7,034 nucleotides of DNA, taken from positions 1 through 7,034 of the forward strand of contig JAEZCG010000010.1 of NCBI GenBank assembly GCA_023430065.1. The letters are read 5' to 3'. The stretch's first letter is position 1. Each line of letters starts with the position of its first letter. The DNA comes from Pseudomonadota bacterium. Lineage in GTDB: Bacteria > Pseudomonadota > Gammaproteobacteria > Burkholderiales > SHXO01. Shown piece by piece: positions 1 through 6,800 of the stretch. Made by a program: the position numbers and the translations under genes. Under the pieces are notes generated by a model. It was not told the origin of the DNA. It did no database searches and saw nothing but the letters and a program-made list of their open reading frames with translations.

Positions 1-8
1 TTGCAGTG

Positions 9-32
9 CTTCGTGTCTTCGTGCCTGCGTGG
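9..32. repeat. three tandem 8-base units (CTTCGTGT-like)
   Basis: Three consecutive octamers can be read: CTTCGTGT (9-16), CTTCGTGC (17-24) and CTGCGTGG (25-32). From memory, similar 'cttcgtgtcttcgtg' strings occur between genes in many bacterial genomes, so this may be the tail of a dispersed intergenic repeat cut by the window edge. It ends 13 bases before the TATACT box of the first gene, so it also overlaps the expected -35 region. The pattern is seen directly; membership of a repeat family is inference. Confidence 0.5.
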
Positions 33-44
33 TAATCGGTTGTA

Positions 45-50
45 TATACT
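45..50 (+). promoter_or_regulatory. -10 box TATACT, possible leaderless start for the hydratase gene
   Basis: TATACT matches the sigma70 -10 consensus at five of six positions and lies six bases before the ATG at 57. Transcription starting about seven bases downstream would begin at or next to the A of the start codon. No Shine-Dalgarno sequence precedes that ATG, which fits a leaderless mRNA. No good -35 hexamer is visible: the bases 17 upstream read TGCCTG. Confidence 0.45.
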
Positions 51-56
51 CGCGCC

Positions 57-827
57 ATGAACGATCTCGACCTCGAAGCCGCCACGGAATCGATCTGGCA
101 CGCGATGCAGCGCGGCCTCCACCATCCGGCCGAATGGGCCCATCGCCTGTCGATGGACGACGGGTACCGCATCCAGCTCGGGGTCCTGCAGCGGCTCATC
201 GCGCGCGGCGGGCGGCAGGCGGGATGGAAGGTGGGCCTCACTGCCGCGGCCATGCGCACGCAGATGAAGGTGCATGAGCCCTGCTTCGGCTTCCTGCTGG
301 AGAGCGGCAACAAGCCGTCCGGGCATGCGTTCGAGTACGCGAAGCTGATCCGGCCCGGGTTCGAGAACGAACTCTGTCTGACCATCGGAAAGCCCTTGCG
401 CGGGCCGGGCGTGACCTTCGAGCAGGCGCGCGACGCGATCCGCGCCGTCGCGCCCTCGCTGGAAATCATCGAGACGCGCGGCGACTTTGCCGCCGACCTG
501 CCGCTCACCATGGCGGACAATGCGCAGCAGAAGGCGTTCGTCACCGGCGCGCCGATGCCACTCGACGGACGCGATCTGTCGCAGGCGATGGTGTCCGTCT
601 ATCTGGACGACGCGCGGCTGGTCGAGGCGAGCGGTGCGGAAGTCATGGGCAACCCGATCAACTCGATCGTCTGGCTGGCAAACAAGCTCGCTGATTTCGG
701 CCGGTCGCTCGAACCCGGCCAGCGTGTCATCTCGGGATCGTTCACCCGCCAGTTCCTGCTCGACAAGCCGGCGCGCGTGCGCGCGGTATTCGAGCCGTTC
801 GGCACGGTGGAAGCCTCCTTCGTGTAG
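57..827 (+). CDS. 2-keto-4-pentenoate hydratase / fumarylacetoacetase-superfamily protein
   Basis: A 256-residue protein of the MhpD/DmpE/DmpH type (2-hydroxypenta-2,4-dienoate hydratase and 4-oxalocrotonate decarboxylase), the usual length for that family. These cytoplasmic, divalent-metal enzymes act late in meta-cleavage of aromatic rings. Family landmarks visible in order are GWKVGLT (56-62), the FENEL segment with E103 and E105, and LEIIE with E136; these three acidic residues match the metal-binding glutamates of MhpD. Then come MADNAQQKAFVTG (152-164) and the C-terminal block MGNPINSIVWLANKL (197-211) followed by GQRVISGSFT (221-230). The HP or SDP often seen in that block is NP here. 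The ATG at 57 is the natural start; no ribosome site precedes it. The gene is 25 bases upstream of the lipoprotein gene. No ring-cleavage dioxygenase or aldolase gene is in view, so the substrate is open. Superfamily is confident, exact reaction is not. Confidence 0.92.
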   Translation: MNDLDLEAATESIWHAMQRGLHHPAEWAHRLSMDDGYRIQLGVLQRLIARGGRQAGWKVGLTAAAMRTQMKVHEPCFGFLLESGNKPSGHAFEYAKLIRPGFENELCLTIGKPLRGPGVTFEQARDAIRAVAPSLEIIETRGDFAADLPLTMADNAQQKAFVTGAPMPLDGRDLSQAMVSVYLDDARLVEASGAEVMGNPINSIVWLANKLADFGRSLEPGQRVISGSFTRQFLLDKPARVRAVFEPFGTVEASFV

Positions 828-852
828 CAACCTCCTCACGGAAATCACCCTC

Positions 853-1272
853 ATGCGTCCTGCCCTGCTCTCCACCGTGCTGGTCGCCGCGCTGATGCTC
901 GCGGCCTGCGCCGGGCCGTCCCGGGTTCTGATCGGCACGCCGCGCCCACCCATCGATCCGTCTCAGGTGCAGGTGTACGGCAAGGTTCCCGAGAACGCGG
1001 AGCAGATCGCGATCGTCGAGGCGGCCGGCAGTGCGTTCACCATCGGCTCCCAGGCGCGCACCGACGCGTTGATCGAAAAGCTTCGCGCCGAGGCGGCGCA
1101 GGTCGGGGCGAACGGCATCGTCCTGCGCGAGATGGGCGACAGCGGTGGGGCATCGGTGGGCGCGGGCACCGGCACGACCATCGGCGCGGGCGGCATCGGC
1201 GTGGGTATCTCCGCGCCGCTCACGCGCAAGCGTGGCAGTGCGATGGCGATCTACGTGCCGGAGCCGCAGTAG
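853..1272 (+). CDS. small glycine-rich outer-membrane lipoprotein, function unknown
   Basis: A 139-residue protein with a classic lipoprotein signal: MRP, a hydrophobic stretch (4-18) and lipobox LAAC ending at C19. Position +2 is Ala, not Asp, so sorting to the outer membrane is expected under the usual Lol rule. The mature part has a proline-rich linker (29-37), a beta/helix unit (38-92) ending in a helix and [15 protein letters not shown] (81-95), then a glycine-rich run (98-119) and a final strand [12 protein letters not shown]. The 'AA..GANG(I/V)(V/L)L' module recurs in small proteobacterial envelope lipoproteins and is reminiscent of the RcsF/DUF4156 style of fold; that likeness is from memory and weak. 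The frame is open well upstream, but the signal peptide fixes the start at 853. The ribosome site is poor (GGA about ten bases upstream). It lies between the hydratase gene and asnS with short gaps. Confidence 0.85.
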   Translation: MRPALLSTVLVAALMLAACAGPSRVLIGTPRPPIDPSQVQVYGKVPENAEQIAIVEAAGSAFTIGSQARTDALIEKLRAEAAQVGANGIVLREMGDSGGASVGAGTGTTIGAGGIGVGISAPLTRKRGSAMAIYVPEPQ

Positions 1273-1295
1273 CATCCGCGAAGCAGGTTCCAAGC

Positions 1296-1300
1296 GAAGG
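1296..1300 (+). promoter_or_regulatory. ribosome binding site of asnS
   Basis: GAAGG lies seven bases before the ATG at 1308, a normal Shine-Dalgarno spacing. It supports the 1308 start, which also gives exactly the 466 residues of E. coli AsnS. Confidence 0.6.
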
Positions 1301-1307
1301 TCATTCG

Positions 1308-2708
1308 ATGCAAGTCTTCCGTTGTGCCGACGTGCTCGCCGGCCGTGCACCGCACGATGTTCCGGTTACCATCCAGGGCTGGGTACGCACCCGCCGTGAT
1401 TCCAAGGCAGGCATTTCCTTCGTCAACGTATCGGATGGGTCCGGCTTCCACCCGGTGCAGGTGGTGGCACCGAACACGTTGCCCAACTACGCCGACGAGG
1501 TGCTGCGCCTGACTGCCGGCTGCTCGGTCGAGGCGACGGGCACCATCGTCCCCTCGCCCGCCAAGGGACAGCCGTTCGAGATGCAGGCCAGCGCCATCCG
1601 GGTCATCGGCTGGGTGGACGACCCCGACTCCTATCCGATTCAGCCCAAGCCGCACTCCTTCGAGTTCCTGCGCGAGGTGGCGCACCTTCGCCCGCGGACC
1701 AACGTGATCGGTGCGGTCACGCGCGTTCGCCACACGCTCGCGCAGGCCATCCACCGCTTCTTCCACGATCGAGGATTCTTCTGGATCAATACCCCGATCA
1801 TCACCTCGTCCGACGCGGAGGGGGCCGGGGCGCTGTTTCGCGTGTCCACGCTCGATCTCGCGAACCTGCCGCGCACGCCGGCGGGCAAGGTGGATTTCAC
1901 GCAGGACTTTTTCGGACGCGAGGCCTTCCTCACCGTCTCCGGCCAGCTCAATGTCGAAAGCTATTGCATGGCCATGTCGAAGGTATACACGTTCGGACCG
2001 ACCTTCCGTGCGGAGAATTCGAATACCAGCCGCCACCTGGCCGAGTTCTGGATGATCGAACCGGAGATTGCCTTCGCGACGCTGACGGAGGACGCCGAGT
2101 TGGCCGAGGCGCTGCTCAAGTCCATCTTCGCCACGGTGCTCGAGGAACGCGCCGACGACATGGCCTTCTTCGAGGAGCGTGTCGAGAAAGGCGTCATCGC
2201 CAAGCTGCGCAACATCGTGGACACACCATTCGTGCGCATGGATTACACGGAGGCGATCGCCATTCTGGAACGCTCGAAGCAGACCTTCGAGTTTCCCGTG
2301 CACTGGGGCATGGACCTGCAATCCGAACACGAGCGCTATCTGTCCGAACAGCACGTGCATGGCCCGCTCATCCTGATGAACTACCCGAAGCAGATCAAGG
2401 CGTTCTACATGCGCCTGAACGACGACGGTCGAACGGTGGCAGCGATGGACGTGTTGGCCCCGGGAATCGGCGAGATCATCGGCGGCAGCCAGCGGGAGGA
2501 GCGCCTCGACGTGCTGGATGCACGCATGACCGAGGCCGGCCTCGATCCCCACCACTACGACTGGTACCGCGACCTGCGCCGCTACGGAACCGTGCCGCAC
2601 GCCGGATTCGGGCTCGGATTCGAACGCACCGTCGTGTACGGCACCGGGCTGGGCAACGTGCGTGACGCCATTCCCTTCCCGCGCACCCCGGGCAATGCCC
2701 GCTACTGA
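1308..2708 (+). CDS. asnS: asparaginyl-tRNA synthetase
   Basis: A complete class II (IIb) aminoacyl-tRNA synthetase of 466 residues that charges tRNA(Asn) with asparagine in the cytoplasm. An N-terminal OB-fold anticodon-binding domain (about 18-100; [14 protein letters not shown] at 20-33) is followed by the catalytic core. Motif 1 is around [15 protein letters not shown] (160-174). Motif 2 contains [15 protein letters not shown] (233-247). An Asn-type [14 protein letters not shown] lies at 332-345, and [14 protein letters not shown] at 388-401 is the acidic/ATP block. Motif 3 is [10 protein letters not shown] (433-442) with its invariant arginine R440. The [17 protein letters not shown] segment separates it from AspRS and LysRS. 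Nothing is missing. It starts 35 bases after the lipoprotein gene and its end overlaps the transporter start by 14 bases, so it is probably cotranscribed. Having AsnRS means Asn-tRNA can be made directly rather than only through GatCAB transamidation. Confidence 0.98.
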   Translation: MQVFRCADVLAGRAPHDVPVTIQGWVRTRRDSKAGISFVNVSDGSGFHPVQVVAPNTLPNYADEVLRLTAGCSVEATGTIVPSPAKGQPFEMQASAIRVIGWVDDPDSYPIQPKPHSFEFLREVAHLRPRTNVIGAVTRVRHTLAQAIHRFFHDRGFFWINTPIITSSDAEGAGALFRVSTLDLANLPRTPAGKVDFTQDFFGREAFLTVSGQLNVESYCMAMSKVYTFGPTFRAENSNTSRHLAEFWMIEPEIAFATLTEDAELAEALLKSIFATVLEERADDMAFFEERVEKGVIAKLRNIVDTPFVRMDYTEAIAILERSKQTFEFPVHWGMDLQSEHERYLSEQHVHGPLILMNYPKQIKAFYMRLNDDGRTVAAMDVLAPGIGEIIGGSQREERLDVLDARMTEAGLDPHHYDWYRDLRRYGTVPHAGFGLGFERTVVYGTGLGNVRDAIPFPRTPGNARY

Positions 2709-3909
2709 GACGGCGGCGGCGCAGCAACGCCGCAACCGCCTCGCCGATCTGTCCGTCTCGGCCGTCATCGCGGGATTCGTCACCGTCCTGGTCGGCTTCA
2801 CCAGTTCGGCCGTGATCGTGTTCCAGGCAGCCCAGGCGCTCGGGGCCGGTCCGCGCGAGATCGGCTCCTGGATGTGGGCGCTCGGCTTGGGCATGGGGTT
2901 CACGTGCATCGGCCTGTCGCTGCGCTATCGCAAGCCGGTGGTGACGGCGTGGTCCACGCCCGGGGCAGCGCTGCTGGTGACCAGCGTCGCCGGACTGGGC
3001 ATGTCCGACGCGGTCGGCGCCTTCATGGTCTCGGCGGCGCTGATCACACTGTTCGGCGTCACCGGCTGGTTCGAGCGCGCGATCTCCCGCATTCCGGTGC
3101 CGCTTGCCTCGGCCATGCTGGCCGGCGTCCTGCTGCGCTTCGGCATGGATACCTACACGGCGATGAAGGCGCAGTTCGTCTTGGTGTTCGCCATGTTCGC
3201 GGTGTATCTGGCCGGCCGGCGCTTCTGGCCGCGCTATGCGGTGCCGGCGGTGCTGGTGCTGGGTATCGGCGTGGCCGGGCTCCAGGGGCAGCTGCATGTG
3301 GCCGATGTACCGCTGCAGTGGGCGGAGCCGGTGTTCATCGCACCAACCTTCTCGTGGGCCGCCCTGATCGGCGTCGCGATCCCGCTGTTCGCCGTGACCA
3401 TGGCCTCCCAGAATGTGCCGGGCGTCGCGGTGATGCGCGCCTCCGGCTACGACACGCCGGTGTCGCCGCTGATCGCGTGGACCGGTGCCGCGACCTTGGT
3501 CCTCGCACCCTTCGGCGCCTACGCGCTCAACCTGGCGGCGATCACCGCGGCGATCTGCATGGGCCGCGAGGCGCACGAGGACAGTGCACGCCGCTACACC
3601 GCCGCGGTGGCGGCGGGTGTCTTCTATGTCGTGCTGGGCCTGTTCGGCGCCACTATCGGCGCCCTGATGGCGGCCTTTCCGAAGGAACTGGTGCTGGCGC
3701 TCGCCGGCCTTGCGCTGATCAACACCATCGGAGGCGGGCTGGCAGCGGCCACGCGCGACGAATCCCAGCGCGAGGCGGCACTGATCACCTTCCTGATCAC
3801 CGCTTCGGGCGCTTCCCTGTTCGGCATCGGCTCAGCGTTCTGGGGTCTGGTCGGCGGGGTCGCCGCCCTGATCGTGCTGACCTGGGGAAGGCGGTCAGGA
3901 AGCAAGTAG
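2695..3909 (+). CDS. benE: BenE-family benzoate/proton symporter
   Basis: A 404-residue inner-membrane carrier of the BenE family (E. coli YdcO relatives). After a short charged N-terminus (1-18) there are about 11-12 hydrophobic segments filling the rest of the protein. Family landmarks are the [10 protein letters not shown] re-entrant-like motif (85-94), [20 protein letters not shown] (127-146), [17 protein letters not shown] (236-252) and the [18 protein letters not shown] loop (279-296). I chose the ATG at 2695 because homologues begin close to the '[15 protein letters not shown]' segment. A GTG at 2662 would add only 11 unlikely residues. Either start lies inside asnS, so translation is probably coupled to it; only a weak GGG-type ribosome site is present. 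The family transports benzoate or similar aromatic acids in cases tested, but many members are uncharacterised, so the substrate here is inferred. It converges with the secreted-protein gene 38 bases downstream. Confidence 0.9.
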   Translation: MPATETAAAQQRRNRLADLSVSAVIAGFVTVLVGFTSSAVIVFQAAQALGAGPREIGSWMWALGLGMGFTCIGLSLRYRKPVVTAWSTPGAALLVTSVAGLGMSDAVGAFMVSAALITLFGVTGWFERAISRIPVPLASAMLAGVLLRFGMDTYTAMKAQFVLVFAMFAVYLAGRRFWPRYAVPAVLVLGIGVAGLQGQLHVADVPLQWAEPVFIAPTFSWAALIGVAIPLFAVTMASQNVPGVAVMRASGYDTPVSPLIAWTGAATLVLAPFGAYALNLAAITAAICMGREAHEDSARRYTAAVAAGVFYVVLGLFGATIGALMAAFPKELVLALAGLALINTIGGGLAAATRDESQREAALITFLITASGASLFGIGSAFWGLVGGVAALIVLTWGRRSGSK

Positions 3910-3940
3910 GCCGCAGCCCCATCGGTGACGCAGCGCGGCC
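3909..3940. terminator. possible hairpin between convergent genes
   Basis: GGCCGC (3909-3914) and GCGGCC (3935-3940) can form a 6-bp GC stem with a 20-base loop in the 38-base gap between two convergent genes. There is no T-run on either side, so it is not a textbook intrinsic terminator. Position is the main argument. Confidence 0.22.
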
Positions 3941-3947
3941 TGTTCCG

Positions 3948-4340
3948 CTACTCCTGGCCGGCCTGCGCGGCGCGAGTGCGTGCTTCGCGCTCCCGCGCCT
4001 GCTCGGCGATGCGATCGAAGCAGGCTTGCAGGAAGTCGTTCTCGTGCGATTGCGGTACACCCGGTTCATCGAACACGCGTTCCGCGTGCGCGAGCAGGAA
4101 ACGCTCGTCCGTCTCGTCCTGGGCGAACCAACGCAGCTCGGGTGGAAAGGCGCGTATCGCCTGGAAATCGCCGTGCATGCGCCCGATGAAATCGTCGCGC
4201 GAGATGCCGTAGTCCCGCGACAGCGCGGCGTTGCGAATAAAGTCGCCGCCCTGCGTGCACTCGTCGATGCTGAGGTCGTGAGCGTGGACGCTCGCGACAC
4301 CCATTCCCATCAGTGCCGCCACCAGCAGTTGCTTGCGCAT
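3948..4340 (-). CDS. small secreted protein of unknown function with two cysteines
   Basis: A 130-residue protein with a clear Sec signal peptide: MRKQ, hydrophobic core 5-18, and a likely cut after VHA (18-20). The mature part is about 110 residues, mainly helical and charged. It contains ECTQGGDFIRNAALSRDYGI (27-46), a central AFPPELRWFAQDETDERFLL (64-83) and a C-terminal helix rich in Glu, Arg and Ala (99-130). Its only cysteines are C28 and C107, which could form a disulfide in the periplasm. No enzyme motif is visible. The frame is open 30 codons further upstream, but the ATG at 4340 is chosen because it begins the signal peptide and follows a strong ribosome site. It resembles, from memory, unnamed betaproteobacterial periplasmic proteins. 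It converges with benE and diverges from the EF-G-like gene, so it is probably transcribed alone. Confidence 0.82.
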   Translation of the reverse strand: MRKQLLVAALMGMGVASVHAHDLSIDECTQGGDFIRNAALSRDYGISRDDFIGRMHGDFQAIRAFPPELRWFAQDETDERFLLAHAERVFDEPGVPQSHENDFLQACFDRIAEQAREREARTRAAQAGQE

Positions 4341-4347
4341 GACACCT

Positions 4348-4353
4348 CTCCTT
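4348..4353 (-). promoter_or_regulatory. strong ribosome binding site of the secreted-protein gene
   Basis: On the - strand AAGGAG sits seven bases before the ATG at 4340. It decides the start in favour of the signal-peptide methionine rather than the upstream ATG at 4430. Confidence 0.75.
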
Positions 4354-4458
4354 TTGCGAAGGGCGCTACAGTGATTTTCGTCTGCCAGGCGAGACTGCTC
4401 GAGTGCCGATGCGTCCCGCTCGGCCACCACGTTAGCACCCGCCGTGCCTCGCGTGGGA

Positions 4459-4500
4459 TCGTGCGCCGCAGCACACGCGCGCCTTGGAGTGCGCGCACGA
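4459..4500. repeat. inverted repeat spanning the -35 region of the EF-G-like gene
   Basis: TCGTGCGC (4459-4466) and GCGCACGA (4493-4500) are perfect inverted arms of 8 bases separated by 26 bases. Inside the right half, GTGCGCGCAC (4489-4498) is itself a perfect 10-base palindrome, placed in the -35/-10 spacer. GTGC/GCAC half-sites also bound 4461-4474. A repressor operator is conceivable; in GC-rich DNA such symmetry can also arise by chance. Confidence 0.35.
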
Positions 4501-4512
4501 GGCTCCTATACT
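4484..4512 (+). promoter_or_regulatory. sigma70-type promoter of the EF-G-like gene
   Basis: TTGGAG (4484-4489) and TATACT (4507-4512) are separated by exactly 17 bases. The -10 matches five of six consensus positions and the -35 three of six, including the TTG core. A start near 4519 would give a leader of about 39 bases ending in the GGAGG ribosome site. The - strand part of the same 217-base divergent region shows no equally good promoter for the secreted-protein gene. Confidence 0.6.
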
Positions 4513-4547
4513 GGTCGGCAAGGCGACCGCTTTCCAGTACAACCCAC

Positions 4548-4552
4548 GGAGG
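4548..4552 (+). promoter_or_regulatory. ribosome binding site of the EF-G-like gene
   Basis: GGAGG lies five bases before the ATG at 4558. It fixes the start there and excludes the 38-codon upstream extension of the open frame, which would place the promoter inside the coding region. Confidence 0.8.
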
Positions 4553-4557
4553 ACACC

Positions 4558-6612
4558 ATGGGAAGTATTTCCCCGGAGGAGATCCGCACGCTCGCGCTCG
4601 TCGGGCACGCGGGCAGCGGAAAGACCACGCTTGCCGAGGCATTGCTGCACCGTGCCGGCGCCCTCGCCAGTCCGGGCGCGGTGCAGCGCGGCAACACGGT
4701 GTGCGACTTCGACCCGCTGGAGAAGGAGCACCAGCACTCGCTCTACTCGGCCGTCGCGCACTTCAGCCACGGCGGTGCGCGCGTCCACATGATCGATACC
4801 CCCGGTTATCCGGACTTCGTCGGCCAGGCCTTGAGCAGTCTGGAAGCCGTCGAGACCGCGGTCATCGTGGTCAATGCGCAGAACGGCATCGAGCTGACCA
4901 CCAGCCGCATGATGAACTGGGCGCAGGAGCGCGGACTGTGCCGCATCGTCGTCATCAACAAGATCGATGCCGAGAATGTGGACCTTCCCGGCCTCGTCGC
5001 ACAGATGCAGGAGGCATTCGGCAAGGAGTGCCTGCCGATCAATCTTCCCGCAGGCGGCGGCAGCCAGGTGGTCGATTGCTTCTTCAATCCCGGCGGCGAC
5101 GGCGTGGATTCGGATTTCTCCTCCGTGGCCCAGACGCACCGCGCCCTGATCGACCAGGTGGTCGAGGTGAACGAGTCGTTCATGAACCGCTACCTCGAAC
5201 AGGGAGACATCGAGGCCGTCGAACTGCACGAACCGTTCGAGCAGTCGCTGCGCGAAGGTCATCTGGTTCCGATCTGCTTCGTGTCGGCGCGCACGGGAGC
5301 GGGCGTGCCGGAACTGCTGGACGTCGTGGAACATCTGCTGCCCACTCCCGCGGAAGGCAATCCACCGCAGTTCCTCAAGGGCGAGGGGGCGCGGGCGCAG
5401 CCCTTCGAGATCCATCCCGATCCGTCGCAGCACGTGGTCGCGCACGTGTTCAAGCTCAGCATCGATCCGTTCGTCGGCAAGCTCGGCGTGTTTCGCGTGC
5501 ATCAGGGCACGGTCACGCGCGACAGCCAGCTTTTCGTCGGTGACGGGCGCAAGCCAATCCGCGTCGGACAGCTGTTGATGCTGCGCGGCAAGGATTACGT
5601 GCCGGTGGACCGCTGCCTGCCGGGCGATATCGGCGCGATTCCAAAGGTCGACGAGCTGACCTTCGATTGCGTGCTGCATGACTCGCACGACGAGGATCAC
5701 ATCCATCTGGTACCGGCACCGTTCCCCACGCCGATCTTCGGTCTCGCGGTGGAGGCGACCAAGCGCGGTGACGAGCAGCGGCTGTGGGAAGTGATGCACA
5801 GGCTGGCCGGCGAGGATCCATGCCTGCAGATCGAGCACATCGCGACCACCAACGAGACCGTGGTGCACGGGCTGGGCGAGTTGCACCTGCGTGTCCTGCT
5901 GCAGAAGCTCGCCTCGCAGTACAAGCTGGAGGTCAAGACACACCCGCCGCGCATCGCGTACCGCGAAACGATCACTGCCCCGGCAGAAGGGCATTGCCGC
6001 CACAAGAAGCAGACCGGCGGTGCCGGTCAGTTCGGCGAGGTGTTCTTGCGCGTCGAACCGCTCGAGCGTGGCAAGGGGTTCGAGTTCGTCGATGCAGTCA
6101 AGGGAGGCGTCATCCCGGGACAATACATCCCGGCCGTGGAGAAAGGCGTGCAGCAGGTGCTGCAAAGTGGCGCCATCGCCGGCTACCCGCTCCAGGACGT
6201 GCGCGTAACGGTGTACGACGGCAAGTCGCACCCGGTGGATTCGAAGGAAGTGGCATTCGTGGCAGCCGGACGCAAGGCGTTCCTCGACGCGGTCACGAAG
6301 GCGCGCCCGATCGTGCTGGAGCCCATTGTCAACATTCAGGTGAACGTGCCGGAGGCGAACATCGGCGACGTGACCGGCGATCTGTCGGCAAAGCGCGGAC
6401 ACGTTGCGGGTACCCAGACGCTGCCCGGCGGGTTGACCGGTGTGCTGGGCCAGGTACCGCTATCGGAATTGAATGGCTACGGCTCCCGGCTCAAGTCGTA
6501 CAGCGGGGGACAGGGTTCGTTCAGCGTCGAATTCAGCCACTACGAGCCGGTGCCGCCGAACGTGCAGCAGCAACTGGTGGCGGAGCACAAGGTGCCGGTG
6601 CACGAGGAGTAG
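4558..6612 (+). CDS. elongation factor G-like translational GTPase
   Basis: A complete 684-residue paralogue of EF-G (EF-G-like bacterial clade, the group of mycobacterial FusA2), slightly shorter than the canonical ~700. G domain: P-loop GHAGSGKT (16-23), switch I EKEHQHSL (55-62), DTPGY (80-84), NKID (134-137) and SA (243-244). Domain II covers about 293-385 (KLSIDPFVGKLGVFRVHQGT at 299-318). Domain III starts near 389 and contains HGLGELHL (437-444). Domain IV starts near 480 (KKQTGGAGQFGEV at 483-495; tip DGKSHPVDSKEVAF at 554-567). Domain V begins at LEPIVNIQVNVPEANIGDV (587-605). Two switch features differ from EF-G: the ERGIT stretch is replaced by EHQHS, with Ser at the Mg/GTP-binding Thr position, and the catalytic His of DTPGH is Tyr. 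The Tyr is, as I recall, typical of this clade. It would bind ribosomes and GTP, but its cellular role is not settled. It has its own promoter and is probably monocistronic. Confidence 0.96.
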   Translation: MGSISPEEIRTLALVGHAGSGKTTLAEALLHRAGALASPGAVQRGNTVCDFDPLEKEHQHSLYSAVAHFSHGGARVHMIDTPGYPDFVGQALSSLEAVETAVIVVNAQNGIELTTSRMMNWAQERGLCRIVVINKIDAENVDLPGLVAQMQEAFGKECLPINLPAGGGSQVVDCFFNPGGDGVDSDFSSVAQTHRALIDQVVEVNESFMNRYLEQGDIEAVELHEPFEQSLREGHLVPICFVSARTGAGVPELLDVVEHLLPTPAEGNPPQFLKGEGARAQPFEIHPDPSQHVVAHVFKLSIDPFVGKLGVFRVHQGTVTRDSQLFVGDGRKPIRVGQLLMLRGKDYVPVDRCLPGDIGAIPKVDELTFDCVLHDSHDEDHIHLVPAPFPTPIFGLAVEATKRGDEQRLWEVMHRLAGEDPCLQIEHIATTNETVVHGLGELHLRVLLQKLASQYKLEVKTHPPRIAYRETITAPAEGHCRHKKQTGGAGQFGEVFLRVEPLERGKGFEFVDAVKGGVIPGQYIPAVEKGVQQVLQSGAIAGYPLQDVRVTVYDGKSHPVDSKEVAFVAAGRKAFLDAVTKARPIVLEPIVNIQVNVPEANIGDVTGDLSAKRGHVAGTQTLPGGLTGVLGQVPLSELNGYGSRLKSYSGGQGSFSVEFSHYEPVPPNVQQQLVAEHKVPVHEE

Positions 6613-6632
6613 AGGGTCGATCGACGAGGACA

Positions 6633-6672
6633 GCGAGAATCGCTCGCCCTTCGGCTCGAGATGACACCGAGG
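6633..6672 (-). repeat. right-hand repeat element, copy 1 (diverged)
   Basis: Forty bases that align with copy 3 (6855-6893) with three substitutions and one inserted base; both end in ATGACACCGAGG. This copy starts 21 bases after the GTPase stop and has no left-hand partner on its 5' side. It contains a small local hairpin, AGCGA-GAA-TCGCT (6632-6644). Read on the - strand it begins like the left-hand element (GTCAT.TCGAGC), so both element types are arms of one palindromic family. Confidence 0.7.
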
Positions 6673-6690
6673 TGTGCTACCCCAATCGGG

Positions 6691-6778
6691 GTCATTCCGA
6701 GCGTAGCGCAAGCGCGGCGAGGAATCCCCGGGGTGGACACTGCAGAGCGAGGATCCCTCGCCTTCGGCTCGGGATGAC
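6691..6778. repeat. palindromic repeat unit 1 (left arm + right arm)
   Basis: The left arm begins GTCATTCCGAGC (6691-6702) and pairs with GCTCGGGATGAC (6767-6778), with one G-U in RNA. GGCGAGGAATCC (6716-6727) pairs with GGATCCCTCGCC (6751-6762) with one mismatch. The loop 6728-6750 is 23 bases. The result is a hairpin or cruciform of about 88 bases with an asymmetric bulge (6703-6715). The 'gtcattccgag...gaggaatcc' wording matches a repeat type seen between genes in many environmental bacterial genomes; that is recollection, not a search. Confidence 0.8.
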
Positions 6779-6800
6779 ACGGGGTGGCTACCCGATCGGT

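Noticed and set aside
1251..2909. Long - strand open frame (552 codons) opposite asnS
   Set aside because: Composition is a GC-rich shadow of asnS, rich in His/Arg/Gly/Val with no recognisable motif; asnS on the + strand is unambiguous.
2476..3576. 366-codon - strand open frame opposite asnS and benE
   Set aside because: Translation is Arg/Gly/His-rich and lacks any fold or motif; it is a shadow of benE.
57..3909. Complete aromatic meta-cleavage operon
   Set aside because: Only a hydratase-type enzyme and a BenE-type carrier are present; no dioxygenase, semialdehyde dehydrogenase, aldolase or regulator gene is in the window.
4341..4430. Upstream start (ATG at 4430) for the secreted protein
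   Set aside because: It would bury the signal peptide 30 residues inside the protein, and the strong AAGGAG site serves the ATG at 4340.
2874..5543. 889-codon + strand open frame spanning benE, the intergenic regions and part of the EF-G-like gene
   Set aside because: It crosses two well-supported genes in another frame and the opposite-strand gene; Arg/Gly-rich low-information translation.
4432..6402. Long - strand open frame (656 codons) opposite the EF-G-like gene
   Set aside because: Mirror frame of a certain gene; no domains, no ribosome site, and high His/Arg content typical of antisense frames in GC-rich DNA.
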